This document shows positions 13,284 to 24,515 of a stretch of DNA of 64,000 nt, piece by piece; position 1 is the stretch's first letter; every line of letters starts with the position of its first letter. The position numbers were made by a program, and so were the translations under genes. The stretch is from Sipunculus nudus (taxonomy: Eukaryota > Annelida > Sipuncula > Golfingiida > Sipunculidae). The stretch is taken from contig CM049314.1 of NCBI GenBank assembly GCA_026874595.1, forward strand, positions 72,862,300 through 72,926,299, written 5' to 3'. The notes below the pieces were generated by a model. That model searched no databases. It was given only the letters and a program-made list of their open reading frames with translations, and was not told the DNA's origin.

Positions 13284-16200
13284 ATCTTTAACATGAATAT
13301 CGCAGGTGTAAATTTTATATTAGGTTCCTTTAATTGTATACGTAAAGCTTCATGTGTAATCCAGTCAATAGTGTGGCAATGTATACATCTAAGTGCGTAT
13401 CTTAATTATTATTACGATCAAAAAAGGTACAGTCAGACGGCTGACATTACGAAATGAGTTTTAATATTTTCGAAACATTGTTTTCACATCTCATTAAACA
13501 TTTTAAGGTAGGATATAATTGTCTGCACCTGCCAAACCTCTCTATAACGTAAAGACACCACTATGCATCATTTTATACAATGTCTTGCTATACTCTGTTT
13601 CACAAACCATTGCCCATATATTTTAGAAGCAATAAACATACCTTATAATGATCAATAAACGTTAGGTTTAAATATAAATAGGATTCATGATCCTTATTCA
13701 AACCCAAAAATACTAATGTCACAGTATATTTAAAAACAGTTACTTGAATACATAAGGTTATTATATAAAAAAAAGTTTTCTTCCCTATCAATGACAGTCA
13801 TGAGCAAGAACAGCTCGTGGTTGTCCAAAACAGAAAACGTACGGTTAAGGTATGAATTATTTATGCCGAATATTGATGCAGCTCTTTGTTAAATTTTACC
13901 AACATGTGGGCACTTAGTGAGAGTATTTCTTATACATTGTTGATAGTGTAGATAATATAGCAGTGTATGTTTGGCAGGTAGCATAAAGACATTAATACTG
14001 TTTGTACATGCGTCAGCGATTTGATGTGAATTAATGAATGGAAACAGTTAATAGTTTGTTAACATTTAAACAGAATATAAAAAGACATGTCTGGTACCCC
14101 AAATATGTATGTTGCACGCTTTATGTAGCAGTTTATGAAATATATTTTTCTTATGTTCTTTTATTTGTTATCTAATGGATAATATCATCTCACAAGGCCT
14201 CGAGATTCCAATCTAGCATCAAATCTAAACTCTGGTCCCATCTCATGTTAATAATAACTAATATCATGCTCAAGGTTATTTGTAACTCAGAGAACAATTT
14301 GTCATGACATTTTAGTCGTTGTGTATCGAATCCCGAACTGCACTCACAAAGGCGCAAAATATCATGGAGCTTGAGCGCAACGGACGTGTATCTGTCTACA
14401 GAACCACGCACGTAAATGTTAGCATTAACAGCATACATTATAAATGGCTGTGACACAAGTTTAATAGATATATAGCCATTGTGCAAGGACGGAGTGTGGA
14501 TATGGTCGGTCAATGCGTCGGGCAAAATAATGTGGAGTCGCTCCATTTATGTTCTTGTTAAACTGAATCTTTTCAACTGCAGATACCTGAAATTAAAATT
14601 TACTATTTAATGATTATAAAATGCAAGTGGTCAATCTGGATAGGCGATTCCCATGAACCGGGTCATATCATATATATGGACGATGATATTAATGAACAGC
14701 TAACAGAGGCATTGACTTCCCATATCTTTTGCATCTTGTCTTTATAAAGTTAACTAGTAATATCGGACACTTTTGAGTACCTCGGCTTGCAGTTCCTTGA
14801 CCAATAAAAACAACGCCGATTCGCGGTTATAATTTTAAACCACACGAACCAGGGATTTTATTAAAAATAAAACACGCATACGTCATGTAAAAAACAATTG
14901 CAATAGAGGCAGTGGAGGTCCATCTGGGTAATATAGAACACCACCCGCTTATTATCGGGCAACCCGCTTTACGGGGACACCAAGGGCCAACAAGATTAAC
15001 AGTGATGTCATGGAAAACTGACGTTGACGGCTGGTTTAGATGCTCTGAAAAGCGCAAAACATGTTCATTTATGGGAAACTTTGTAAAAGCTTCCATGTTA
15101 TCAGTTTATCTACCACTGTTAACTCGTGGCTGCGTCAAGTCTTTCATTGACCTTATTCCTTGATAGTGACTGAGAACATGCCAGAAGGGTTGTCACAGAA
15201 AGACCGTTTATATTGACAGCGCAAATTAGAAAACAAAATGTATTTTTTATAAAATACCAATAAACACCAATTCTAGATGAACTGTCGACATAATGTGTGT
15301 ATTGTCCATGTTTATATAATGAGTCAAACATTATTTTTATTTCTGAAATACATCGAAGTCCAGGCCTATTGGTCTCTATATTAGGCCTATTGTGTAGTTA
15401 CTTCTGTTGTAATTCTGATTCATGGGAAATGCCGGAACTTATATATACCCTATAAGAATAAAAAATAAGTACTTTAATACAAAACTGCAATTTCATATCA
15501 GTATAAATAGTTAAACAATAATATGTGTTAAATTTTATTTTTTTGTATACGTTTTTATTAAATGCTTAATTATATACAGTCACATCAAAGCAAGTCAAAA
15601 ATCCCTATCTATATAGCAAATTTGTTACATTATTAGTGTAATATGAACCTATGTGGAGCTGATTTACTCTATATATAACTCATATCATTACAAAAATTAT
15701 CAGCGCTTTAGAGTCAATAACCCGTTGTCTATCCTTCAAAGAGCCACTTTGAGCGATTGAAAATTTCCATGGTGCCGACTGTCAAAACAATTGTGCTCAA
15801 ATTTATAAAGCAAATATATAATGAAATGTGGACCTCACAAATTTCTTTACAATCCACGAAACGCTTACTTAACCTTGTTATTACCTATCTAGACCTCAAG
15901 AAATATTTTATCATTGGTGGTGGTCATAAGGGTGGTAGTTAGGCTGATAACATGGGACGAGATAGTATCATCCAGACAAAGTCATCTTTTAGAGTTAAGC
16001 AACCTTACATTAGAGATTGATGCACTGAACTAGACCTCCAGGGAAAACAATAGATCAGGTTAAAGTTGTCGAGTTGAAGGATATCAGTTCTGGTCTTCTG
16101 AACTATCTACGTAAAGGACGATTCAAAACAATACAATAGAGTAGACAGTGCTCTGTTGCACAGAAGTAAAGGCACACGCATTCGTCCAAGACATCTTTTC

Positions 16201-17380
16201 GTGAAACCGCTGCTTGGTATGACAATATTCTCTGGACAGGAAGCCCAGGGTGTGCACAGATCACAGAACTGTAACCAGACCACTGAAAGCGTGGTATTGC
16301 ATTTTGCATCTAGCCCAAATTGTAAACATGCGACACCGGCTCTCGTCGGTTTGATTACACCGGGACACGACCTTTCATTGGTCTTTTTCTTGGTCCTTTG
16401 CCAGAACGGATGTGACTAAACAATAATTAGGGATAATGCTCTGGGAATTGTTTCGTAATAGGCTGGTCAATATCTTTCTAAACCTATGTACATGTATTAT
16501 ACTTTATATATTGGATTTACGCTCAAGAAACGTAGTAGTCATAACAAATACCGTGAAACTGTATTCCAATATCTGTTTCCTTTCTATCTAAGTGTATTTA
16601 GTAAATCATACAAGTAGAGACGAATGAATACCAACAAATATTCTTAGGAACATTCAGTTTCATTTACGCATGCATTATATAATTTGTTATGGGTAGGAGT
16701 AATATAGTTTGTGAACAATAGCTTGATTGATATATCAATGTTGGGAAAAAAATTTCTCTTGTTGTTAAGTGTATCAATTTTATATAGATGGGGATAAGCT
16801 TATGTACTTACAATCTTGAACAATTTATGTCTGCCGTTTTTAGACTTTTTTCAAAAGAAAAGATAATGCAGATTTAATAAGAAGAAAACAATACCAAATA
16901 ACCATCTAAGAAACAGAATATTTTTCTGAAATATCTTCCAAAAAGATATTGTAACTGTAACCATTCAACGTTTTTATACAGCGCGGCGAACCAGGTTGCG
17001 CGACATTTTGAAAATATAATTTTTATTGGAGTTTTATAGGGTTAAAAGGTTTCACTCTATAGAAAATGTCACTGTTCAAAGACGTTTCTTTTGACTCATT
17101 AAATGGGAATATGTTTGTCGATTACTCATAGTAATGACCTTTAGATTAATAAATGTTACCTTAGAACACCGACATCTGCTACTGGATTTGACAAGTTGCA
17201 ACAGGTTCAGGAAAAACAATCCTTTTATTTTGCTAATATATGCCGTGCCTTCCGGCCATCTGGAGTAACCATTTGATACCCCGAGATCAAGGCTTCGCTT
17301 GTACTTTATCCCTGTAAAAGTTTCAACTGCTGATTGTGATCCAGTCTGCAATATCATCGGGAGAGACGAAAAAAAAAGAC
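13284..17380. other. Spacer between the A- and B-type copies, unit 1 only
   Basis: About 4 kb with no counterpart in unit 2, where the A-type head and B-type tail are nearly joined. I find no recognisable gene. The longest frame is 118 codons on the minus strand (14,190-14,546, five cysteines, no signal peptide or domain I know). An exon of an unrelated gene cannot be excluded, but nothing supports it. Confidence 0.45.
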
Positions 17381-17392
17381 AATATAAGAGAG
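17381..17392 (+). promoter_or_regulatory. TATA-like site upstream of the B-type gene
   Basis: A 'caatataagag' sequence lies about 155 bp before the ATG at 17,540. It is the best TATA-like match in the immediate upstream region. The AT-rich background makes such matches common, so this is weak. The upstream region shows no clear similarity to that of the A-type genes, so the two types may be regulated differently. Confidence 0.2.
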
Positions 17393-17539
17393 AAAAAGAA
17401 GAAAGGGGGTTTTACGCGATAATATGTATCATGATTTTATCCTAGTTTTCCCTTTTGAATTAATAAGGGATGCAGGATATTGTCTGTTGTTCTTAGTCAA
17501 CCAGGGACCTCCTTGGACCAAAGAAAAAAGCTGTTAGTC

Positions 17540-18433
17540 ATGCAGCGGGTAATGTGCTCAACTGTAATTCTGTTGCTGATTGAAAGTTCCGTCATGGCTA
17601 AGAAATTCAAACATTTTCAATATTCAGGATTGTCTAGAGCTTCTGCTTTATTTACAACAAACAGTCCTTTGATCTATTGCTTTTCCTTTTGCACCAATGA
17701 TAAAAATTGTAATTCCTTCGAGTGGCTTGCTGAAGAAAAAATATGCCGCCTTTACAAGGAAGGTGAGAATGACGGGTCCTTCCTGAGTTTCGCACACACT
17801 GACTTGTACATAGTTATGAACCCGCCCTGTGGATGGTATCTTGTGTTTCACGCCACAGCTGGTATCTCTCAACATATAACTGAGTTATGGACGACGCCAG
17901 GTGCTACCAACCTACCTTCTTGGGATGGCGACCCGCATAACCCTGCAGCCCCCGCGTCAAGTCACTACAAGAGCGGACTTATAGACATTTGGAAATCTCT
18001 AAACCCTTCGGGGGTCAAATTGGCGTTGTACAAGGATGGCAGGGAGGTTGTTCATCTGAACTTTATAGGAACAGGAAGTGACAAAAACAACTGGTTTACG
18101 ATGGAGAGGTATGAATCGGGGTCTTTTGGGAAAATTTCTACACATTTTGAAAGTACGATGATGAAAACATGTAGTGTAGTTAAGTGTTTCAATAACCTTG
18201 TCTTGCACGGAGATTTTGATCGGAGATTTAATATCTACTTGCAATATGACGGCTGCCCGGGAGACATGGGATGGATGGTTGTTGTCGATGGTACTGATGA
18301 CTGTCCTTACGGAAATCCACGCGCTGGTGCCTGGCCCGCCTTCCTTTACTCAAAGGCAGGAAAACCGGTGATCTTCAGTGATTCTACCCTGACAGACAGC
18401 GCTGATACTATGGCCGCGTTTGTTAAATATTAG
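17540..18433 (+). CDS. B-type secreted PAN-like domain protein, intact (297 aa)
   Basis: Single-exon gene of unknown function. The frame is open upstream to 17,480 but without an earlier ATG; the ATG at 17,540 gives a hydrophobic signal peptide (about residues 1-20, STVILLLIESSVMA). Residues 47-69 carry a PAN/apple-like cysteine pattern C-x3-C-x5-C-x11-C with a CFSFC start, followed by EWLAEEKICRLYKEGEND. From Cys-97 (PPCGWYLVFHATAG) to the C-terminus runs a domain of about 200 residues with conserved Trp, NW-F, RRF, GCPGDMGW and WPAFLYSK motifs, resembling uncharacterised mollusc/lophotrochozoan proteins. PAN domains bind proteins or carbohydrates; the ligand here is unknown. There is no transmembrane segment after the signal peptide, so secretion is likely. 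The same tail type occurs in the unit 2 pseudogene, and an A-type pseudogene lies 4.3 kb upstream. Confidence 0.88.
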   Translation: MQRVMCSTVILLLIESSVMAKKFKHFQYSGLSRASALFTTNSPLIYCFSFCTNDKNCNSFEWLAEEKICRLYKEGENDGSFLSFAHTDLYIVMNPPCGWYLVFHATAGISQHITELWTTPGATNLPSWDGDPHNPAAPASSHYKSGLIDIWKSLNPSGVKLALYKDGREVVHLNFIGTGSDKNNWFTMERYESGSFGKISTHFESTMMKTCSVVKCFNNLVLHGDFDRRFNIYLQYDGCPGDMGWMVVVDGTDDCPYGNPRAGAWPAFLYSKAGKPVIFSDSTLTDSADTMAAFVKY

Positions 18434-18895
18434 GTATTTTATTCTTAATTATTATTGGGGTTTCCTCTGCAGCGAAATTTATAAATTTTTCAAGTTATTC
18501 TCCAGACATCTGATCATATAGGTGTATGTGCAATGACTTAATACTAAATCAAGTACCAGGTTCATTGTGATTAATGTCCGTTCCACGGTAAGGTTTCCAT
18601 TGAAATTTTGCAACTTCTCTTAAACTTAAATATTATGGCACAATTTGACACTAAGCTGATGAAGGAGCAAAGGCCTTAGACGAGATGTAAAACTACATAA
18701 CAAAAACCAACATTTATATTTTGCAACCTTCTGTGTCCTCCAATTCTACAGGAAACATCTTGCCTAGTGACATGGCCTCTACCATGGGTCAACAACCTGG
18801 AGCTGACGATTACATTTTATTAGAATATTAATGACACACAACAACAAGTCAGCAGTTTTTATATGTTGCTGTTTGAGCATGTCAGCAGTTTAGAA
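18434..18895. other. 3' flank of the B-type gene
   Basis: No further gene. It matches 39,212-39,672 in unit 2, so the B-type tail and its 3' flank were duplicated together. No AATAAA is seen close to the stop; the phrase 'tattaggtattttatt' directly at the stop is shared by both copies. Confidence 0.45.
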
Positions 18896-19210
18896 ACCGG
18901 CTTCTCTGGCTGATGGGTAGAGCACATTACTCAAAGCCGGGAGGTCGTGAGTTCAAATCTCAGTCGAGGCAATGAGAATTTCACGGTCGGTCTTCATTCA
19001 TGGTGAGAGCTGTGCAGGCTAAATGGGAAGGCTGTGCCCAACCGCCGTTTATCACTCACATATGAGTGCGTCTTTGGGGGGTTATGACATAGCAATGGGG
19101 ATGAGTACACACTGAAGACCCACAGGGGCAGTAGACACCGCGCCTTGGTGATACTAGGATACAAAAATAATATGATATGAAGCAAGTGCTATCGCCCTGT
19201 ACGTTGTCCC
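18896..19210 (+). mobile_element. tRNA-derived SINE, complete (family S1)
   Basis: The tRNA-like head has an A-box-like stretch (tggctgatgggtagagca, from about 18,908) and a B-box-like stretch (gagttcaaatctc, about 18,949). It is followed by a core with 'ggctgtgccca', 'tatgagtgcgtctttgggg' and 'gggatgagtacaca', and a tail ending 'gtgctatcgccctgt'. The same order recurs at 39,673-44,040 (interrupted), 48,621-48,929 (reverse), 51,984-52,307 (reverse) and in fragments. SINEs are non-autonomous and depend on a LINE for mobility. This copy is the uninterrupted counterpart of the one hit by the 4 kb transposon in unit 2. Confidence 0.8.
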
Positions 19211-20984
19211 CACCCGAAATGAAACTCTTCGTTTAAGATTTAGATAATGAAGCATAACAAATGGAGGCGTTTCCTCCACACAAAAAAATAAAATGAAATG
19301 TGACCAGTGACCTTGGTCTTCATCAGTTCGGCAGAGGTATTGTAAAATATTATTTTCTCATATATTGATATTAATGAATTGCTAAAATATTTACAAGGTA
19401 CGGTTTTGGTTTAATTCTAGTTAATTTAACCTATGTCTCCATCTATCTTACTTCCTGGATCTGTGGGTTTAAGAAAAGAATTCAATGGGCGCCCAACTGT
19501 GCAACGATCTATAGCCCTGAAAATAATATTCCAATTTTATTGATTGTTTACATACTAGAGACAGTGGAATAAAATGCAAATTTGTTTAAAAATTGCTTAT
19601 GGAATCACTCAAATGAGGTTCATAACACTTTTATGTGGTTAGTGTAATTATAGATTGAGAACACAAACCGGTTTCTATTAAACATTGTACGCTTCAGGAG
19701 AGCATCAACATTAATATTATATACTAATATTACTCAAGTTAAAAGTTAAAGACATAATAAAGCCCCCTCCGGTTTGAAGGAATGCTTATAGGGTTGATGA
19801 ATTTATTTGTTAATATTTGGCACACGTTTTATGTAGGTGGACTAACTTCGGACCTTCTAGTGCAAACCATCGATTTCAATTTCTTTTTCATTTTTCTTTA
19901 TCTTTATTTGTATTTCTTTCTGGTGTTTTGCTAGATCCCCAATATGGCGAATTTACATAAAAGAACCTTTTGGCAATATCTTAGTGTTTGATGATGAATT
20001 GCACCTTAGTTTTAATTTTTTATCTTGACCTAAATCCAAAGGTTGCACTCCTAAAGTCGATCACTAGACTCCCCTTAAGATCGCTCGGCGATTGCTGATA
20101 TCTTATTGTATTTCTTTCTTAATAAACAAAAAATAACAAAAACGTAATCAGATATTTATATTTATATATATATATATATCACTTTAAATACAAAAACCTG
20201 TACAAAAAATAGAAAATGCAAAATTACAAAAATAATTGACAGCTGAATTGACAATTTTTTTCGTTTTGAGGTCATTTGTAGTGTTTCTAAGACCCATTTA
20301 TTTGTCGTTTTTAAGTTATGTAACTTTTATCAGTATTTCAAAATTATGCATATCTAGATTGATTGACCAATGTTTAAGCAGACTCATCAGGGATGATATT
20401 TCGTTCACTGTGGTTGGAGATGTGTACATTATAGAATTTTGCAAATCAAGACGTCACAAACCAATGACCAAATACACTCCTGTAAATATCCCAGATCTTT
20501 TTTACTTTAACCACTGCTTTTTATAGCAAGATTCTCTGGGTTCCACCAAGCACGGCTGGCAAGGTGCAAAGTCTTGTAATCAGACCTATGAGGGAGTGGT
20601 ACCGCATTGTGTATCCATTTTAAGAGTGTGGGTACCGTAGGTTTAAAATTTGGAGACGGATGCTCTTTTGATCAAATAAATAACAATATATTTAATTTGT
20701 AAATATTGAAGATATTTTTAATGCAAATCTGCATGTTTATTCAGAACATCTATATCATTGAGACTCTCATGAACTTATTTTTATGTAAAAATGTTGAAAA
20801 TAGTGATAAAAAAATGGCGAAAAGTGCACATTGTGTCTTATGCACGAAACAAAATGTAGATAAAAATACCCAAAAAAATGAACCGTTGGCACAAAAGAGA
20901 CAATACTTTATCGCTGTTTAAGACTGCAGATTGATCAATGAAAACACTTTGGCACACTTCCTTTGGTTTATAATGGTCGTTATT
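19211..20984. other. Conserved spacer downstream of the B-type gene
   Basis: No gene seen. It matches 44,041-45,465 in unit 2 until about 20,742, where the units diverge. It includes a short (TA)n tract at about 20,162-20,179. Open frames (for example 20,236-20,526) are not maintained in the matching stretch of unit 2. Confidence 0.5.
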
Positions 20985-21034
20985 TTGAGGTGGTCCCTAA
21001 ATAAAGGTGGCCGTTAAAGGAGGTTTTACTGCAT
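20985..21034 (-). repeat. Solo terminus of a Tc1/pogo-type element
   Basis: Reverse-complemented, the sequence ending at about 21,033 reads CAGTAAAACCTCCTTTAACG and then 'gccacctttatttagggacc'. This is the same style as the termini at 22,676, 23,925, 37,976 and 38,907 (CAGTxxAACCTC). A 'ta' follows, as expected for a TA target. I could not find the opposite end, so the element is truncated or degraded. Confidence 0.45.
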
Positions 21035-21776
21035 ATATTTGTGTAATGTTTATAAGTATTTGTCATATTATAAAATCTTTCATTAATATGTCATATATGC
21101 ATTTCTCATTATTTGAATAATGTATATATTGCACTAAAAGTATGAAAACTAGAACACAAATTACTCAATGCAACAAATACCAAAGAAGGACTAATTTCTA
21201 TTTTTTGTGAACATTTGTTATGTTATCAGTAACTTCTTCTTTGTCGTTTTCAGTTTTTTTCATGCTTTTATCAATGTTGCAAATTTTTTCAATTTTAAAG
21301 AATGTTTTATTCCCTAAATTTGCCGTCACTAATTATCGCCATATTTTTGGATTTTTCTATTTAAGAATTTTTCATTTCTAGACTTAAATCGCTCAAACAA
21401 ATACCGATACACATTTTTTGAAAATAAATTGAAATATTCATACATTCTTATGTATAGAATAAATAAAGAGAAGATTGCTTTTGTTTTTTTCGGCTGTTAT
21501 AACGTTTCTTGCACGCTTTACAAAGAATGGGTTCAGTTAAACACTAAACACGACGACAGCCACCCCTCTCGGATGGTTACCTAGGTGGTAATGCACTCTG
21601 TCTCACCGGCAATACGTGTATTTATGATACATGTTTATGTTTTTTTTTAATTTAAGCGTTTATGCCATAACGATAAATTTCATTTTTCCGAGGTTGTATG
21701 GAAAATATGTCAAATAACAATGAATATCATTGTAAAAAAGATATAAAACATGATATTACAAATAAATACTTTTACA

Positions 21777-22675
21777 GCTACTTGATATATATTTAATTTT
21801 GTTTTCATTTGTTATATTGACTGGGTCATTTTTACAAAGGTTTAATTCAATTTGTACACAATGAACAATATATGAAGATTATATGAATGAAGAATAAATG
21901 AGAGATAGCAATGCAGATTTCTGCCAAAAAAAATTTAAAACATTATAAAAAAAACTTTGACAGCTACTTGATATATATTTCATTTTGTTGTAATTTGTTA
22001 TGTTAACAGGACCATTTTTACAAAAGTTTAATTCAATCGGTGCTTTTTGAAGAATATATGAAGAATATGTGTACGAAGAATAAATGAGAAATAGCACTGC
22101 ATAATTCTGCAAAAAAAAAATAAAAATAGAAAAAAGTTTATAGCTTCTTAATATATATTTCGTTTTGTTGAAATTTGTAATGTTAATCTGATCATTTTTA
22201 CAAAAGTTTGATTCAATCTGTACATACTGAAGAATATATGAAGAATATATGTATGAAGAATAAATGAAAAATAACAATGTGTATTTCTGCAAAAAAAATG
22301 AAAAATGAAAAAAAAATTAACATCTTTTTAATAGATATTTCAATTAGTTGTAATTTGTAATGTTTACTTGTTTGATTAACTCTGTACATATTTGAGAATA
22401 TATGTAGAATATATGTATGAAGAATAAATGAGAACTAAACATGCATATTTCTGAAAAAAATACAAAAAAATGGAACAGCTACTTGATAAATATTTCATTT
22501 ATTGTAATTTGTAATGTTAACTGGATCAGTTTAACAAAGGCTTGATTAAATCTGTTCATGTTGAATATTAAATGAACAATATATGTAGGAAGAATATATC
22601 AGAAATAACAATGTATATCTCTGCAAAAAAAAATTAAATATAATAAAGTAAAAAATTTAACAGCTACTTGATAAA
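21777..22675. repeat. Satellite-like tandem array, about 180-bp units
   Basis: Units start at 'agctacttgatatatattt' and contain 'tgttaacwgg', 'tttacaaaagtttgattcaat' and 'gaagaatatatg...gaagaataaatga'. Starts fall near 21,777, 21,959, 22,140, 22,321, 22,475 and 22,660. The last unit is interrupted by the pogo-like element and resumes at 23,926. The array is absent from unit 2. A 137-codon minus-strand frame (21,879-22,292) is simply read through this repeat. Confidence 0.8.
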
Positions 22676-22908
22676 CCGTGGAACCTCCCTAATGTGGTCA
22701 CCCTTGGGACGTGGCCAAACTGCCCACTTTATAGAGGTGCCCACAATATGGAGGTAATAGCTGCACATTCAGTGCTGCCACCTACTTGACATATTCCCAG
22801 AAATGCTCCTGGTTTAAGAGGACTTCAGGACTTTGATGCATGTACTTTCACCCTGTTTTCCAACATAAGGATTAACAAGAAATAAATATAATTGTTAATA
22901 TATAAATC

Positions 22909-22943
<35 letters not shown>

Positions 22944-23925
22944 TATAACATAAATCGATGGGCATAAGCTACAAGCATTGATCCTGTCATTTAAATCTTT
23001 CTAATATTCAAATATGTTTCACAATGCATCCATAGTTATACCATGCTATTCTACAAACTTCCTCTAGGACAAGCCACTATCAGAATCTTTGAACAGGTAC
23101 ACTTTAAGGGCTATTGCCAAACTTTTATAATTCATTTTGTGGAGGACATTTAATAGGTGAACAGTAACATTGAATAATGACAGATAATGCATGCAAATGA
23201 TCAGTGTTTGGTATCGATATTTAGTGCGCCTGGTAATTAAGTAAACATTGCACTTGGCCCAGAGGACCTTACACGATTATCTTATCTCAGATTAACAAGT
23301 AATTGGATGCATGAGCAGGATGGCCACTCATGGTATTAAATACAGCATATTATTTGTTTCCTCAACATAAGAAAGCCCAGTGACGGTCAGATCAATTTAA
23401 GCTTGTCAATCCAATAAGAATAGCTACTGGGTGGTGCATTCACTGCTGGCTATACACCATCACAAGAACAGCCAGTCTCAGATTACGTCTGAGTTGGGCA
23501 TGTGCAGTAACATCAAAGTAATCTTATTAGTATGCATGTATCCCATGCCTATAGCCTTGAGTCAAGAAGGCTATTATTATGATTATGCAATCAGACAGTA
23601 AAACACCTCTAAACTTTCTTGGTCTGTTTGATCATTATCATTTATAGTTGAAATATAAATATTTAATAATTAAAGTTTACTCTGATTGTTAATAATTACA
23701 AATTCACAATAAAAGAAGCCCCTAAGGTTTAAATAGGAAGATACTTCAACTGGGAAAATCGATGAAGTGCCCCAATAGCGTGGGCAAGTGCCCACTTTAC
23801 ATAATATAGAGGTGCCCACTTTAGCAAAACATAATAAAGAGAAGAAACAAATGGGAATGCCAAAAAGTGCCCACTTTCTAGAGGTGCCCACCTAATGGAG
23901 GTGCCCACTAAGAGAGGTTCGACTG
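22676..23925. mobile_element. Non-autonomous Tc1/pogo-type transposon, 1.25 kb
   Basis: The left end reads ccgtggaacctccctaatg and the right end, reverse-complemented, reads CAGTCGAACCTCTCTTAGTG, both followed by a 'ggtcacc/gggcacc' phrase. Subterminal copies of 'agaggtgccca' and 'gtgcccact' repeat near both ends. 'TA' follows the right end; the matching left dinucleotide has become AA. The element splits a unit of the 180-bp satellite. The interior has an (AT)n/(GT)n patch (about 22,910-22,942) and no transposase frame, so movement would need a transposase from elsewhere. Confidence 0.72.
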
Positions 23926-24125
23926 TATAATATATATTTCATTTTGTTGTAATTTGTAATGTTAACATGGTCATTTTTACCAGTGTTTGATTTACTCTGT
24001 ATGTATTGAAGCATATTCATGAGGAATGTTATATTGTAATTGTGTAGTGTGTAACTGAATGTTCAACATATTAGTCATTTGTATATGACACTGGAACAAT
24101 TTCACATATTAAAGTTAACACAGGT
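23926..24125. repeat. Right-hand continuation of the 180-bp satellite
   Basis: Begins 'tataatatatatttcatttt', exactly where the unit broken at 22,675 should continue, then 'gtaatttgtaatgttaac' and 'ttgatttactctgta'. It decays after about 24,030. Together with 21,777-22,675 it gives about six to seven units. Confidence 0.7.
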
Positions 24126-24184
24126 AGGTGATAAAAACTTTAAAAAGTACAATAGGTTATATTTATCAGAATTTTAAAAAAATG

Positions 24185-24515
24185 ATCATGAAAATGTGTC
24201 TTCTGTTTCTTCATAGAATTGTCATGGATTTCCATCATAAAAACAGATGAATTGTTCTCTGATAAAAAAAAAGATATTATACAGACAGCTTTCTATACAT
24301 TTCTCCGTATGGGTGTTTTTTTTTCATGAGTTCCAATGTTAAAATATCACAAAATGATCATGAAAGTTTGTCTTCTGTTTCTTTATAGAACCTTCGTGAG
24401 AAAAAGTTTTGGATATGAATTAGATTTACCAATGTAAAAATAAACAAATAATTCCCTGATGAAAATAGGTATAATCTAGAGAGTTTTTCTGTTTAAAAAA
24501 ATAATACATCTCTGT
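24185..24515. repeat. Two-copy tandem repeat, period about 165-170 bp
   Basis: The phrase 'aaatgatcatgaaa' followed by 'gtcttctgtttctt' and 'tagaa' occurs near 24,180 and again near 24,352, with similar 'attgttctctgat/aattccctgat' about 75-100 bp further on in each. No coding meaning is seen. Confidence 0.6.

Noticed and set aside
14190-14546. 118-codon minus-strand frame with five cysteines
   Set aside because: No signal peptide, known domain, second copy or splice context. Frames of this size occur by chance in 64 kb, though an unrelated exon cannot be excluded.
17480-17539. Upstream extension of the B-type gene by 20 codons
   Set aside because: The extension begins at TTG, not ATG, and would bury the signal peptide. 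The ATG at 17,540 restores the head length of the A-type gene.
18907-18970. Possible tRNA gene in the S1 repeat
   Set aside because: The same head recurs with a shared core and tail at several sites, so it is a SINE and not a tRNA locus.
21879-22292. 137-codon minus-strand frame rich in Tyr, Ser and Ile
   Set aside because: It is read straight through the 180-bp AT-rich satellite; the protein repeat is the DNA repeat in translation.
21777-24125. CRISPR-like array of regularly spaced repeats
   Set aside because: The units are long, diverged and contiguous, without short constant repeats and variable spacers, and the DNA is animal-like.
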